Source: Selenomonadaceae bacterium (GTDB lineage Bacteria; Bacillota; Negativicutes; Selenomonadales; Selenomonadaceae). From it: 56,578 bases of DNA. Made by a program: the position numbers and the translations under genes. The notes beneath the pieces are model-generated. The model was not told where the DNA came from. It saw only the letters and a list, made by a program, of their open reading frames with translations, and did not search any database. This document shows, piece after piece, positions 47,293 through 53,670 of the stretch. The DNA lies in the NCBI GenBank assembly GCA_017428215.1, contig JAFRRH010000070.1:1-56578 (forward strand), in the 5' to 3' direction. Positions within the stretch are counted from its first letter, which is position 1. Each line of letters begins with the position of its first letter.

Positions 47293-47496
47293 ATGGAGAT
47301 AGTTGAAGTTAATTCGTCCGCAATAGCCGAGATAGGTTACGAAGACGGAGTATTGATGATTCGTTTTCATGCACAGTACAAGCCGTATTATTTCCCGAAC
47401 GTGTCAGAACAACTTTTCAAAGCTTTTCTGTCGGCACAATCGAAGGGGAAATTTTTCAATGAGCATATCAAAGACAAGTACATGCCGTTACCTTAG
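47293..47496 (+). CDS. KTSC-domain protein, copy 2
   Basis: 67 residues starting MEIVEVNSSAIAEIGYEDGV, from the ATG that follows TTGGAGGTTTGATA. YKPYYFPNVSEQLFKAFLSA and SKGKFFNEHIKDKYM give a more canonical KTSC domain than copy 1 (~40% identical by eye). Overlaps the convergent gene tail-to-tail by 4 bp. Confidence 0.8.
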   Translation: MEIVEVNSSAIAEIGYEDGVLMIRFHAQYKPYYFPNVSEQLFKAFLSAQSKGKFFNEHIKDKYMPLP

Positions 47497-47696
47497 TCGG
47501 GGACTTCAAAACTTGCGCCAAGTTCGCCTGAAACTAATTCAGCAGAAGCCCAGTCAATGATGATTTTTTCGTAAGGCGTGTGATTTTTCTGGAGATATTC
47601 AACAACAGGTTTGCACACGCGGCGCAGTTCCTCAATTTTGGCTACGCGTTTGCTTGGTAGTTCTGCGTCCGAAATGACTTTTTGGTAATCCAACAT
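47493..47696 (-). CDS. Convergent partner of KTSC copy 2
   Basis: 67 residues, starting MLDYQKVISDAELPSKRVAK. Homologue of 46737-46988 over the C-terminal ~45 residues and with the same FxVPD ending, but with a different N-terminus. Function unknown. The conserved arrangement with KTSC suggests the two proteins act together or that the locus moves as a unit. Confidence 0.6.
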   Translation of the reverse strand: MLDYQKVISDAELPSKRVAKIEELRRVCKPVVEYLQKNHTPYEKIIIDWASAELVSGELGASFEVPD

Positions 47697-47732
47697 AATT
47701 ATTTCCTTTCTCCGCCTACGGGCGGTTTTTTC

Positions 47733-48116
47733 TTAGTAGCAGTAGTGAACTTCCCAATCGCCGACGTGCTTGTGTCGTCGAGTTAAGTGGTACCAAGCAC
47801 CCCAGAAGGTCAAATGCGTCACCTCGTCTAAGAATACGGCGCATTGCTTAAGAGAATCAAAACTTATGGAGCGTGTCCCTTTCTTTATGACGACAGGCAC
47901 GGGGCGCGTTTTGCTGGTAATTTCACCGTGAAGTAACCAGAGCATGTGCGGTTGCGAGATTATGATTTTCTTTCCGTCGTCGGTGCGTAAAGTCATTTGC
48001 TTAGAATTGTGCTTAGAAAGTTGCCACTTAAGAATCTTTCCAGTCTCACGATTACGCAAGACACCACGAGAATTCATTTCATAACGCGGAGCCTGTGGAA
48101 TAATTTCAAAGCTCAT
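47733..48116 (-). CDS. NUMOD4-like DNA-binding protein without HNH nuclease
   Basis: 127 residues. PRYEMNSRGVLRNRETGKIL has the NUMOD4 pattern (Y-x-[VI/M]-[SN]-x-x-G-x-[VL]-[RN]), usually at the front of HNH homing endonucleases. The second half (SFDSLKQCAVFLDEVTHLTF, then HKHVGDWEVHYCY) resembles the DNA-binding tail repeats of such enzymes. The catalytic H-N-H segment between them is absent. Possibly a regulator derived from a homing endonuclease. Confidence 0.6.
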   Translation of the reverse strand: MSFEIIPQAPRYEMNSRGVLRNRETGKILKWQLSKHNSKQMTLRTDDGKKIIISQPHMLWLLHGEITSKTRPVPVVIKKGTRSISFDSLKQCAVFLDEVTHLTFWGAWYHLTRRHKHVGDWEVHYCY

Positions 48117-48119
48117 GAT

Positions 48120-48287
48120 TCAATCCTCAAATCTTTTGTTGATGACTTTTAAAAGGCGTTTGGACAACTGTTCGCAAATTCCGACGAATAAAAATGTTGC
48201 GTTTATAGCGATAACAAGCAGTGTCGCGCTGAATACAACGCCTAAAATCAGACAGGCAACGCTCCCTATAATTTGTAACGTTTCCAT
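48120..48287 (-). CDS. 55-residue membrane protein
   Basis: METLQIIGSVACLILGVVFS starts a hydrophobic helix that continues through ATLLVIAINATFLFVGI, followed by a basic tail (KRLLKVINKRFED). One or two membrane passes. Its stop lies 3 bp from the start of the NUMOD-like gene, and its start is 10 bp after ssb. Confidence 0.5.
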   Translation of the reverse strand: METLQIIGSVACLILGVVFSATLLVIAINATFLFVGICEQLSKRLLKVINKRFED

Positions 48288-48297
48288 GATTCAATCC

Positions 48298-48663
48298 TCA
48301 AAATGGAGTGTCCGCGTCGTCAACAGGCTCGCCGTCAAAATCATCGGCGGGTTTTTTCTTACTGTCGGCGAATTCCCAATTCTCAACGATAATGTCAGTG
48401 GCGGTGCGTTCGTTGCCGTCTTTGTCTTTGTACTTGGAAGTTTGCAAACGCCCTTCAAGAAGAATTCTACTGCCTTTAGCGAGATATTTACCCATGTTTT
48501 CAGCGGATTTATCCCAGACAACGAGATTGAAGAAGTCAACGGTTTTGTCCTTGCTGAAAGGGCGATTAACCGCAATACCGACACGAGCATAAGCCTTACC
48601 TGTGTTCGTGTAGCGAACTTCGGGGTCTTTAGTTAAGTTGCCGCTAAGAAAAACTTTGTTCAT
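48298..48663 (-). CDS. ssb: Single-stranded DNA-binding protein
   Basis: 121 residues. MNKVFLSGNLTKDPEVRYTN, DFFNLVVWDKSAENMGKYLA and GSRILLEGRLQTSKYKDKDG form the OB fold; the C-terminal tip DDADTPF is the acidic protein-interaction tail. Slightly shorter linker than host SSB, as usual for phages. Start follows AAGGAGC. Confidence 0.92.
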   Translation of the reverse strand: MNKVFLSGNLTKDPEVRYTNTGKAYARVGIAVNRPFSKDKTVDFFNLVVWDKSAENMGKYLAKGSRILLEGRLQTSKYKDKDGNERTATDIIVENWEFADSKKKPADDFDGEPVDDADTPF

Positions 48664-48689
48664 GAGAATTGCTCCTTATTTTTTTCTTC

Positions 48690-48722
48690 AAGTCAACCCT
48701 CCGTCGGCGGAGGGCTGAATTC
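48690..48722. repeat. Dispersed hairpin element, copy B
   Basis: TCAACCCTCCG pairs with CGGAGGGCTGAA around TCGG. Close match of copy A (43684-43716) in opposite orientation. Located 30-60 bp upstream of the ssb start codon, in the leader. Confidence 0.7.
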
Positions 48723-48873
48723 AAGATAGGGTGGGATTTTTAATGGATAACCCCGTTCAGCTTTGAGGAGGTACCTCGCCTTGCGACTAGGGATAACCGC
48801 CGAGAAAGGCTCCGGCAATTCACAAGCGAAAATCTTGCGTCGCGAATCTATATAATGGAAAGGAGATGATGAT
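48723..48873. other. Non-coding leader region upstream of ssb
   Basis: No gene on either strand. Contains a GAGGTACCTC palindrome (48768-48777) and several short inverted repeats. With the tRNA-like element and hairpin B it forms a ~340-nt structured untranslated stretch. Confidence 0.45.
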
Positions 48874-48963
48874 TGGGGCGGGCAGTCGGAATTGAACCGA
48901 CGCTTGCGCACTTTGTGACGAATAGTCGGATTTTAACCGACATTTGCGCCCCCTGTTGCCCGC
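48874..48963 (-). tRNA. tRNA-like element with encoded CCA (degenerate; duplicated arm)
   Basis: 90 nt on the minus strand. The 5' GCGGGCA pairs perfectly with TGCCCGC near the 3' end, followed by C-CCA. The T arm is GTCGG-TTCAATT-CCGAC. A second arm, GTCGG-TTAAAAT-CCGAC, occupies the anticodon position and would give an AAA anticodon, which is unusual. There is no normal D arm. The two arms and their flanks (GCGCAAAT and GCGCAAGC) are a 40-nt duplication. It may be a decayed tRNA, a tRNA-like regulatory structure, or an att-like remnant of a tRNA 3' end. Confidence 0.45.
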
Positions 48964-49000
48964 ATATAAAGCCTCCGTTTGGTGGACGGTGACTGTCTCC

Positions 49001-49288
49001 TTATTTGATATATTCATCAGCAACTTTGGCATAAGCCCTAACTCGTTTCATGACCTCAAAAACCAAATCAGTGTAGTCAACCACGCTTTTTGAACATGTC
49101 AGTTCTTTGCGCTTTTCGGTAATGAAGTTAGCCAAATCACTGATAGCTATTTTGGCGGCGTCAACTTCCTCATCGTCGCCTATTGGGATATTCGGGTTAT
49201 CGTTTTCAGCGATAGCGTCAAGTTCGCCACGTTCGCCGTAAAGAAAATCGTTAATCTCGTTCGGTGTACCTTTAAGATAAATTTCCAT
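49001..49288 (-). CDS. Acidic protein of unknown function
   Basis: 95 residues, starting MEIYLKGTPNEINDFLYGER after GGAGGTTTTGAT. A beta-hairpin start, then a long acidic helical part (EEVDAAKIAISDLANFITEK, VVDYTDLVFEVMKRVRAYAK). No family recognised. Confidence 0.55.
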   Translation of the reverse strand: MEIYLKGTPNEINDFLYGERGELDAIAENDNPNIPIGDDEEVDAAKIAISDLANFITEKRKELTCSKSVVDYTDLVFEVMKRVRAYAKVADEYIK

Positions 49289-49299
49289 ATCAAAACCTC

Positions 49300-49404
49300 C
49301 TAAATAGTGGCATAAGTCCAGACGAAGAGTAAAACGCCAAGACTGAACCCTACAGCTAACCCTGCACCAGCGAAGGGCAGATAATCTTCAAGAAAACTTT
49401 TCAT
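49300..49404 (-). CDS. 34-residue membrane peptide
   Basis: MKSFLEDYLPFAGAGLAVGF continues SLGVLLFVWTYATI: one Gly-rich membrane helix. Ribosome site AGGGTGAC upstream; 11 bp before the next gene. Confidence 0.5.
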   Translation of the reverse strand: MKSFLEDYLPFAGAGLAVGFSLGVLLFVWTYATI

Positions 49405-49451
49405 TTTGTCACCCTGTATGTGATATACTTCCCTCGAAAGGAGGAATAGTT

Positions 49452-49655
49452 ATGATTGATAAAGAGAAACTGCGTTACGATTTGGCTCTGCAAGCCGCCG
49501 CCTTGATGACGTTGCGGGAACTCAACAAGGGCGCGATAGCTACCTCTGTCGGCTTAATTCCGGACAAATTTCTCATTGCCTACGAGCAATACGACGAACC
49601 GGCTTTCAACAAAAAGCTTGATGAAATCGTCGAGAAACTCAATCAGTCAAAATGA
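49452..49655 (+). CDS. Small helical protein of unknown function
   Basis: 67 residues, starting MIDKEKLRYDLALQAAALMT after a perfect AAAGGAGGA. Helix-turn-helix-like spacing (AIATSVGLIPDKFLIAYEQY) but no defined family. Tail-to-tail overlap of 9 bp with the gene on the other strand. Confidence 0.55.
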   Translation: MIDKEKLRYDLALQAAALMTLRELNKGAIATSVGLIPDKFLIAYEQYDEPAFNKKLDEIVEKLNQSK

Positions 49656-49808
49656 TTCGTCTTTAAGTTTCTCTTCACGGCGCATTACTTCGAGTTGTAT
49701 CAGAGTAAGAAAAGCCTGCATTTCGTGAAGGGTAAATCCTTGCTGTCTGCACTCTGCAATAGTGTGTTCGGTAAGGGTTTTTACTTTCGTACAATCCTTT
49801 TCGGTCAT
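49647..49808 (-). CDS. 53-residue helical protein
   Basis: MTEKDCTKVKTLTEHTIAEC, then RQQGFTLHEMQAFLTLIQLE and a charged tail. GAGGTGGG precedes the ATG. Looks like a small regulatory protein, two or three helices; function unknown. Confidence 0.5.
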   Translation of the reverse strand: MTEKDCTKVKTLTEHTIAECRQQGFTLHEMQAFLTLIQLEVMRREEKLKDESF

Positions 49809-49857
49809 CTACCCACCTCATTTGTTTTTTTATAATCATCTCGAAAGGAATATTTTT

Positions 49858-50226
49858 ATGAAAGATTTTGTTCGTTTTAATCCGGTTGCAGAATCAATGT
49901 TGAAAGTCCTTGTGGCTCATGATTGCGCCAACCCCGATAACCTTAGCTTTGCCTTGAGTTGCGATAAGCTTACTCTCGGCAAAAATCTCCGTTTCTTGTT
50001 GGAAGAAGGCTACGTTGTAAATGCCAATCCCGAACACTCCGGTAAAGTTTATCCAAATGACAACTACAGAATCACTGTCGCCGGTGAAAATTACTTGAGT
50101 AGTTTGAAGTTTTATTCCACAAGAGACCGGAGACAGCATTGGATTAATATCATTAACGGAGCAATCGCATTAGTCGCACTCGTTAGGGCTTTCTGGGGCG
50201 ACATTATTTCAGCATTACAACGATGA
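49858..50226 (+). CDS. Winged-helix protein with C-terminal membrane helix
   Basis: 122 residues starting MKDFVRFNPVAESMLKVLVA, from the ATG that follows GAAAGGAATATTTTT. Residues 8-80 resemble a winged helix (LSFALSCDKLTLGKNLRFLL, EEGYVVNANP, NYRITVAGENYLSSL). Residues ~98-118 form one membrane helix (INIINGAIALVALVRAFWGD). A membrane-tethered DNA-binding protein is unusual; a role in exclusion or signalling is speculative. Confidence 0.55.
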   Translation: MKDFVRFNPVAESMLKVLVAHDCANPDNLSFALSCDKLTLGKNLRFLLEEGYVVNANPEHSGKVYPNDNYRITVAGENYLSSLKFYSTRDRRQHWINIINGAIALVALVRAFWGDIISALQR

Positions 50227-50320
50227 GTACCGCGAGATTGAATCCGCAAATGATTAACGAAACGTCTCTGCTGTCAAAAGCTTGGTAGATTTCAACTACG
50301 TCCGCCAATATTTTCTTCAT
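50204..50320 (-). CDS. 38-residue membrane peptide
   Basis: MKKILADVVEIYQAFDSRDV is followed by a membrane helix (SLIICGFNLAVLIVVML). GAGGCGGGAAG precedes the ATG, which overlaps the stop of the XRE gene by 4 bp. Tail-to-tail overlap with the winged-helix gene. Confidence 0.5.
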   Translation of the reverse strand: MKKILADVVEIYQAFDSRDVSLIICGFNLAVLIVVMLK

Positions 50321-50571
50321 CTTCCCGCCTCATTTCTGTCTTCCGTTTGCGTCGTCGAATTATTATACGATTTTTGATTGTTAAAGGCGTCAAAAAAAAG
50401 TTCCTCCATAGAAATTCCGCTATCATCTTGCAAACGTTTCATAATGTGAGGTAAAGGTGTTGTTATGCCAAGTTCCCACAGAGACCAAGTTTGTTGTGTG
50501 ACACTATATATTTTTGACATTTCGAGTTGTGTTCGTCCGCCGCGAAATTCTATGAGTTTAGTTCTTTTCAT
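50317..50571 (-). CDS. XRE-family regulator (Cro-like), switch 2
   Basis: 84 residues from the ATG at 50571 (AGAGGTGAC upstream). KLIEFRGGRTQLEMSKIYSV and TQQTWSLWELGITTPLPHIM form an HTH. The C-terminal tail is short and polar. First gene of the second leftward operon and divergent from the second repressor. Confidence 0.75.
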   Translation of the reverse strand: MKRTKLIEFRGGRTQLEMSKIYSVTQQTWSLWELGITTPLPHIMKRLQDDSGISMEELFFDAFNNQKSYNNSTTQTEDRNEAGR

Positions 50572-50604
50572 TTTGTCACCTCTTTTAACAACCTTAAATT
50601 GTTT

Positions 50605-50689
50605 TTGTATAATACAATTGAAAATCGTATTTGTCAAGAGGTAAAACAATTTTTTTGCTATTTCTTTTTACAAGTAATGATTGTATAAT
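50605..50689. promoter_or_regulatory. Divergent promoters and palindromic operators of switch 2
   Basis: Leftward: TTGACA (50632-50637, minus strand), 17 bp, TATTAT (50609-50614). Rightward -10 TATAAT (50684-50689) with a weak -35. TTGTATAATACAA (50605-50617) and TTGTATAATATAA (50681-50693) are near-identical pseudo-palindromes covering the two -10 boxes, so one dimer could block both promoters. Confidence 0.75.
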
Positions 50690-50711
50690 ATAAATGAAAG
50701 GGGTGACTGTT

Positions 50712-51107
50712 ATGTTGGCGAGGAAATTAAAGGAATTAAGAGGTAGCATGAAAATTACTCAATCTGAACTTGCTGAACACTTCGGAATTACGCAGCAAGC
50801 AGTTGCCAGATGGGAGCGCGGCAAATCTAAGCCTGACTCTGATACTCTGAAAGAACTTGCGGTTTATTTTGGGGTGACAGTAGATTATTTACTTGACGAT
50901 GAACAATTCGAGAAAAGTTCCGGACTTCGTTTGGCTGATGATGAGACAAAATTAATTTATGATTATCGTTGCCTTGATACGAGCGGTAAAAATTTAATTC
51001 TTAGCATGATAGAACGACTTTGCGGGTCTGGAGTAGTTCAAAACAAAATCAAGAACAATTTTGGAGTAGTGGGCGGGGATTTCAATTCGGGAGTGACGAT
51101 AGGCTGA
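50712..51107 (+). CDS. XRE-family repressor, switch 2
   Basis: 131 residues from the ATG that follows AAAGGGGTGACTGTT. LARKLKELRGSMKITQSELA, EHFGITQQAVARWERGKSKP and YFGVTVDYLLDDEQ form a canonical XRE HTH. The C-terminal part has a helix (TKLIYDYRCLDTSGKNLILS) typical of Firmicute CI-like repressors without a protease domain. Divergent from the Cro-like gene. Confidence 0.85.
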   Translation: MLARKLKELRGSMKITQSELAEHFGITQQAVARWERGKSKPDSDTLKELAVYFGVTVDYLLDDEQFEKSSGLRLADDETKLIYDYRCLDTSGKNLILSMIERLCGSGVVQNKIKNNFGVVGGDFNSGVTIG

Positions 51108-51187
51108 GGCGGGAGTTGATAATGGGGGTGTGGAATGATAAAATATGGGCAAAAGAATGAAGCTATATAGTTAGAGAGGTGACAGAC

Positions 51188-52174
51188 GTGAGTAATCCAG
51201 TAAAAGCAAGAATCGCTTATGTTGGGTCGTCATTGGAGAACGGCGAGATGGAAATACGCGAGTTGGTACCGGCATTGCTCGCGTTTTCTGATTTAGTTGA
51301 ACATGCCAATCGTGTGCTCGGCGGCAAACAAAGAATCAAGGTAATGTTAAACCAAGACAGTTTAAAGCGTGGTTCTTTTGACATAACCTTTTTGCTTGAG
51401 GCGAGTATTATCGAACAAGCAAAAATTTTTTTTGGATTTTCTCCACAAATTTCGTTGGAAACAATTTTACTGTCGCTGGGTTGGAGCGAATTTGGAAAGG
51501 TTGCAGATGTTGTAACAGTTTCAACGCCTGTAGTCGGCGGGGTCTTTTGGTTAATAAAGAAAATTCGCGGAAAAAAGATAGACCGAATTAACCACAAAAA
51601 TGATAGAGTAGAAATAACTTTAAACGACGGCGAAAGGATATTGACAGACGAGAATACGTTGAAGATTTTTCTCGATATAAAATGTCGTGTCAGTATAGAG
51701 AAAATAATAGAGCCAGTAAAACGCGAAGGAATAGAGGCATTTGAATTGAGGAATCCCGAATCGAAAAATGACGATAAGCCTATCGAACGGATAAGAAAAG
51801 ATGAAGCCTCGTTATTTGACGCTCCTGCCGAAGAATTTCCAAACGAGGAATTAAAGCCGTCGTTGGAACAGGAAGGGATTTTTAAGATAGTTTCAGTGAA
51901 TTTTGATGACGGAAAGTGGAAATTTAATGACGGCGACAGTTCTTTTTGGGCGTCTATGGAAGATAAGGGATTTAATGTGCGAATAAAAAATCGCGAAATA
52001 AATTTTGCATGTGGAGATATGTTGGCGGTAAAATATTTCACCCAGCAAAGGATTCGCAACGGTAATTTAACTAAAGAAACAACAGTTATAAAAGTCATTA
52101 AAGTTATGAAACAACCAGAGCAAATAACATTAAACTTTGCCGCAGAAGAAAACAAAAAAGCCCCCTCCGAATAG
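51188..52174 (+). CDS. Moron-like protein of unknown function
   Basis: 328 residues from the GTG at 51188 (GAGAGGTG at good spacing; another GTG lies three codons upstream). ELVPALLAFSDLVEHANRVL and SFDITFLLEASIIEQAKIFF open the protein. Then a hydrophobic segment (VVTVSTPVVGGVFWLI) precedes a basic loop. The C-terminal ~200 residues are beta-rich. The pattern recalls an unnamed family found next to repressors in prophages (recollection only). Own promoter region and terminator suggest it is expressed in the lysogen; an exclusion role is possible. Confidence 0.6.
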   Translation: MSNPVKARIAYVGSSLENGEMEIRELVPALLAFSDLVEHANRVLGGKQRIKVMLNQDSLKRGSFDITFLLEASIIEQAKIFFGFSPQISLETILLSLGWSEFGKVADVVTVSTPVVGGVFWLIKKIRGKKIDRINHKNDRVEITLNDGERILTDENTLKIFLDIKCRVSIEKIIEPVKREGIEAFELRNPESKNDDKPIERIRKDEASLFDAPAEEFPNEELKPSLEQEGIFKIVSVNFDDGKWKFNDGDSSFWASMEDKGFNVRIKNREINFACGDMLAVKYFTQQRIRNGNLTKETTVIKVIKVMKQPEQITLNFAAEENKKAPSE

Positions 52175-52185
52175 GAAGGGGCGAA
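52150..52185. terminator. Bidirectional intrinsic terminator
   Basis: GCCCC-C-TCC pairs with GGA-A-GGGGC around GAATA. A-rich on the left and T-rich on the right, so it can stop the moron-like gene and the leftward late operon coming from the endolysin. Confidence 0.8.
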
Positions 52186-52287
52186 TTTATTTTATGGACG
52201 GAAAGTCATTGGTTATTTTTGACACGTCTAAGTCATTCGGAAAGGAATTGCCTTTCCTGTTCGGTTTGGGCGGCGTCGATAAAATTT

Positions 52288-52881
52288 TCAATGTGCCTTA
52301 TCTTTATCGTCGTAAAGAATATTCCCGTCGAACTGATTGCCGCCGATTTGGAGTTTGTCAGTGAACTGCCACATGTAACCTTTGAAGTCGTCGAAACGTC
52401 CCCATTGAGCGTTCCAAACAGGGCAATTCAAACTGCGCCAGTCAATGTAATCATGAAGCCAAGAATAGGAAGCATAAATGCCACAATCGAGGGGCTTGAT
52501 TGTATCGAGGAAAGCACGGCAGATATTAGTAACGTTGCGCTTGCTGAAAATAAAACCGTGTTGTTCTTTCCAGTGGTCAGCGTCTTCAATATCGAAGAAA
52601 ACGGGAAGTTCGAGAAGAACGCCTGCCTCGTGAATAATACGCTTGCAGAAGTCAGCCTCAATCACGGCGTCGGCAGGAGTTAATGCGTAGGAGTAATGAT
52701 AGGCTCCGCACTTCATATCGACAGCACGGGCACCATTGACATTACGCTGAAAAGTTTCGTCGAAACCGTTTTTGCCGTAACCAGTCCTGCAGATAGCAAA
52801 GTCGATACCGTTGTCTTTGAGCAGTTGCCAATCAACGAAATCATTGTGAAAAGAAACGTCAACGCCTTTCATGATAATCAA
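52288..52881 (-). CDS. GH25 lysozyme endolysin
   Basis: 197 residues. KGVDVSFHNDFVDWQLLKDN contains the first Asp. FAICRTGYGKNGFDETFQRN, GAYHYSYALTPADA and LPVFFDIEDADHW (catalytic Asp/Glu) are GH25 (muramidase) signatures. YASYSWLHDYIDW, VWNAQWG and YMWQFTDKLQIGG complete the barrel. No signal peptide and no separate binding domain, so export depends on the holin. Last gene of the late operon. Confidence 0.92.
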   Translation of the reverse strand: MIIMKGVDVSFHNDFVDWQLLKDNGIDFAICRTGYGKNGFDETFQRNVNGARAVDMKCGAYHYSYALTPADAVIEADFCKRIIHEAGVLLELPVFFDIEDADHWKEQHGFIFSKRNVTNICRAFLDTIKPLDCGIYASYSWLHDYIDWRSLNCPVWNAQWGRFDDFKGYMWQFTDKLQIGGNQFDGNILYDDKDKAH

Positions 52882-52884
52882 TCC

Positions 52885-53310
52885 TTAAGCGGTAATGGTG
52901 ATTTCAACGGAGCAAGCTTTGTAGTTAGCAGTCTCAGTGAAACCGACTTTGAAAGTGACAGTCTCGGTTAAAGTCGGTGCGGAGCCAAGGTAGAAAGGTT
53001 TAACGGCAATACTAGCACCGTTCTTGAATACCTTAAAGCGCAAGCCGACGGCAATCGGAGCTGTGCCAATAAAAATGTCGCCGTCGCCGTTATAAGTTAA
53101 GTTGCAAGTAGAGCCAATCATTTCGCCGTTGTCGCTTTCAAAAGAAGCCAGCGAATAATTCGTGACGGTGGCGGTTAAAGTCGGGGCGGTTTTAGAAGCA
53201 GAACCGGAACTGGAGCCAGAGCCGTCGATTTTATCAGCGATATGTTCAGCCAAAGAGAGAATGTGTTTAACCTTAACAACTTCATCGGGATTATTGTACG
53301 TAATAGACAT
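52885..53310 (-). CDS. Fibre-cassette protein with Ig-like C-terminus
   Basis: 141 residues. VKHILSLAEHIADKIDG near the N-terminus is the shared anchor-type helix of this cassette. A Ser/Gly linker (SGSSSGSASK) leads to a beta-sandwich (PTLTATVTNYSLASFESDNG, FTETANYKACSVEITITA). Likely a decoration or receptor-binding module on the virion. 12 bp from the next gene. Confidence 0.6.
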   Translation of the reverse strand: MSITYNNPDEVVKVKHILSLAEHIADKIDGSGSSSGSASKTAPTLTATVTNYSLASFESDNGEMIGSTCNLTYNGDGDIFIGTAPIAVGLRFKVFKNGASIAVKPFYLGSAPTLTETVTFKVGFTETANYKACSVEITITA

Positions 53311-53322
53311 TTTTAGTTCCTC

Positions 53323-53658
53323 CTAATTAAAAATATTATCAAGCGCAGAATCAAAATCCTGCGCGGAAGCTATACTCGGATTGAAAGCGGAATCAAGCGC
53401 AGAATCAAAATCCTGCGCGGAAGCTATACTCGGATTAAAAGCGGAATCAAGCGCGGAATCAAAATCCTGCGCGGAAGCTATACTCGGATTGAAAGCGGAA
53501 TCGAGGGCAGTTTCAAATTCGGCGAAGTCAGAAGAAGAGCCAGAATCATAGGAAACGCCGCCTTGCAAACTAATCTGCAATAGCGTGTAATTTTTAGCGG
53601 CAGAAGCAAGAGATTCAAGGTGCTTGCCGAGTACAAAATCATTAGCTGAATTGGTCAT
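53323..53658 (-). CDS. Fibre-cassette protein made of 18-residue repeats
   Basis: 111 residues. The N-terminal helix FVLGKHLESLASAAKNYT is followed by NPSIASAQDFDSALDSAF repeated three times after one diverged unit, ending DFDSALDNIFN. The ending is the motif seen in other fibre genes. No globular domain. Possibly a linker or a flexible adaptor whose repeat number sets length. Confidence 0.6.
   Translation of the reverse strand: MTNSANDFVLGKHLESLASAAKNYTLLQISLQGGVSYDSGSSSDFAEFETALDSAFNPSIASAQDFDSALDSAFNPSIASAQDFDSALDSAFNPSIASAQDFDSALDNIFN
53337..53505. repeat. 54-bp tandem repeats
   Basis: Three nearly identical 54-bp units (block AATCAAAATCCTGCGCGG at 53349, 53403 and 53457) encoding NPSIASAQDFDSALDSAF. 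Differences are one or two bases, so expansion is recent. Confidence 0.9.
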
Positions 53659-53670
53659 AGAAAAAACTCC

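Noticed and set aside
51217..52155. 312-codon open frame on the minus strand opposite the moron-like gene
   Set aside because: No ribosome site, Ser/Ile/Phe-rich composition of a complementary shadow, and the plus-strand gene has a start site, terminator and balanced composition.
52177..52287. Possible small gene between the bidirectional terminator and the endolysin
   Set aside because: No start codon with a ribosome site on either strand that is independent of the endolysin gene.
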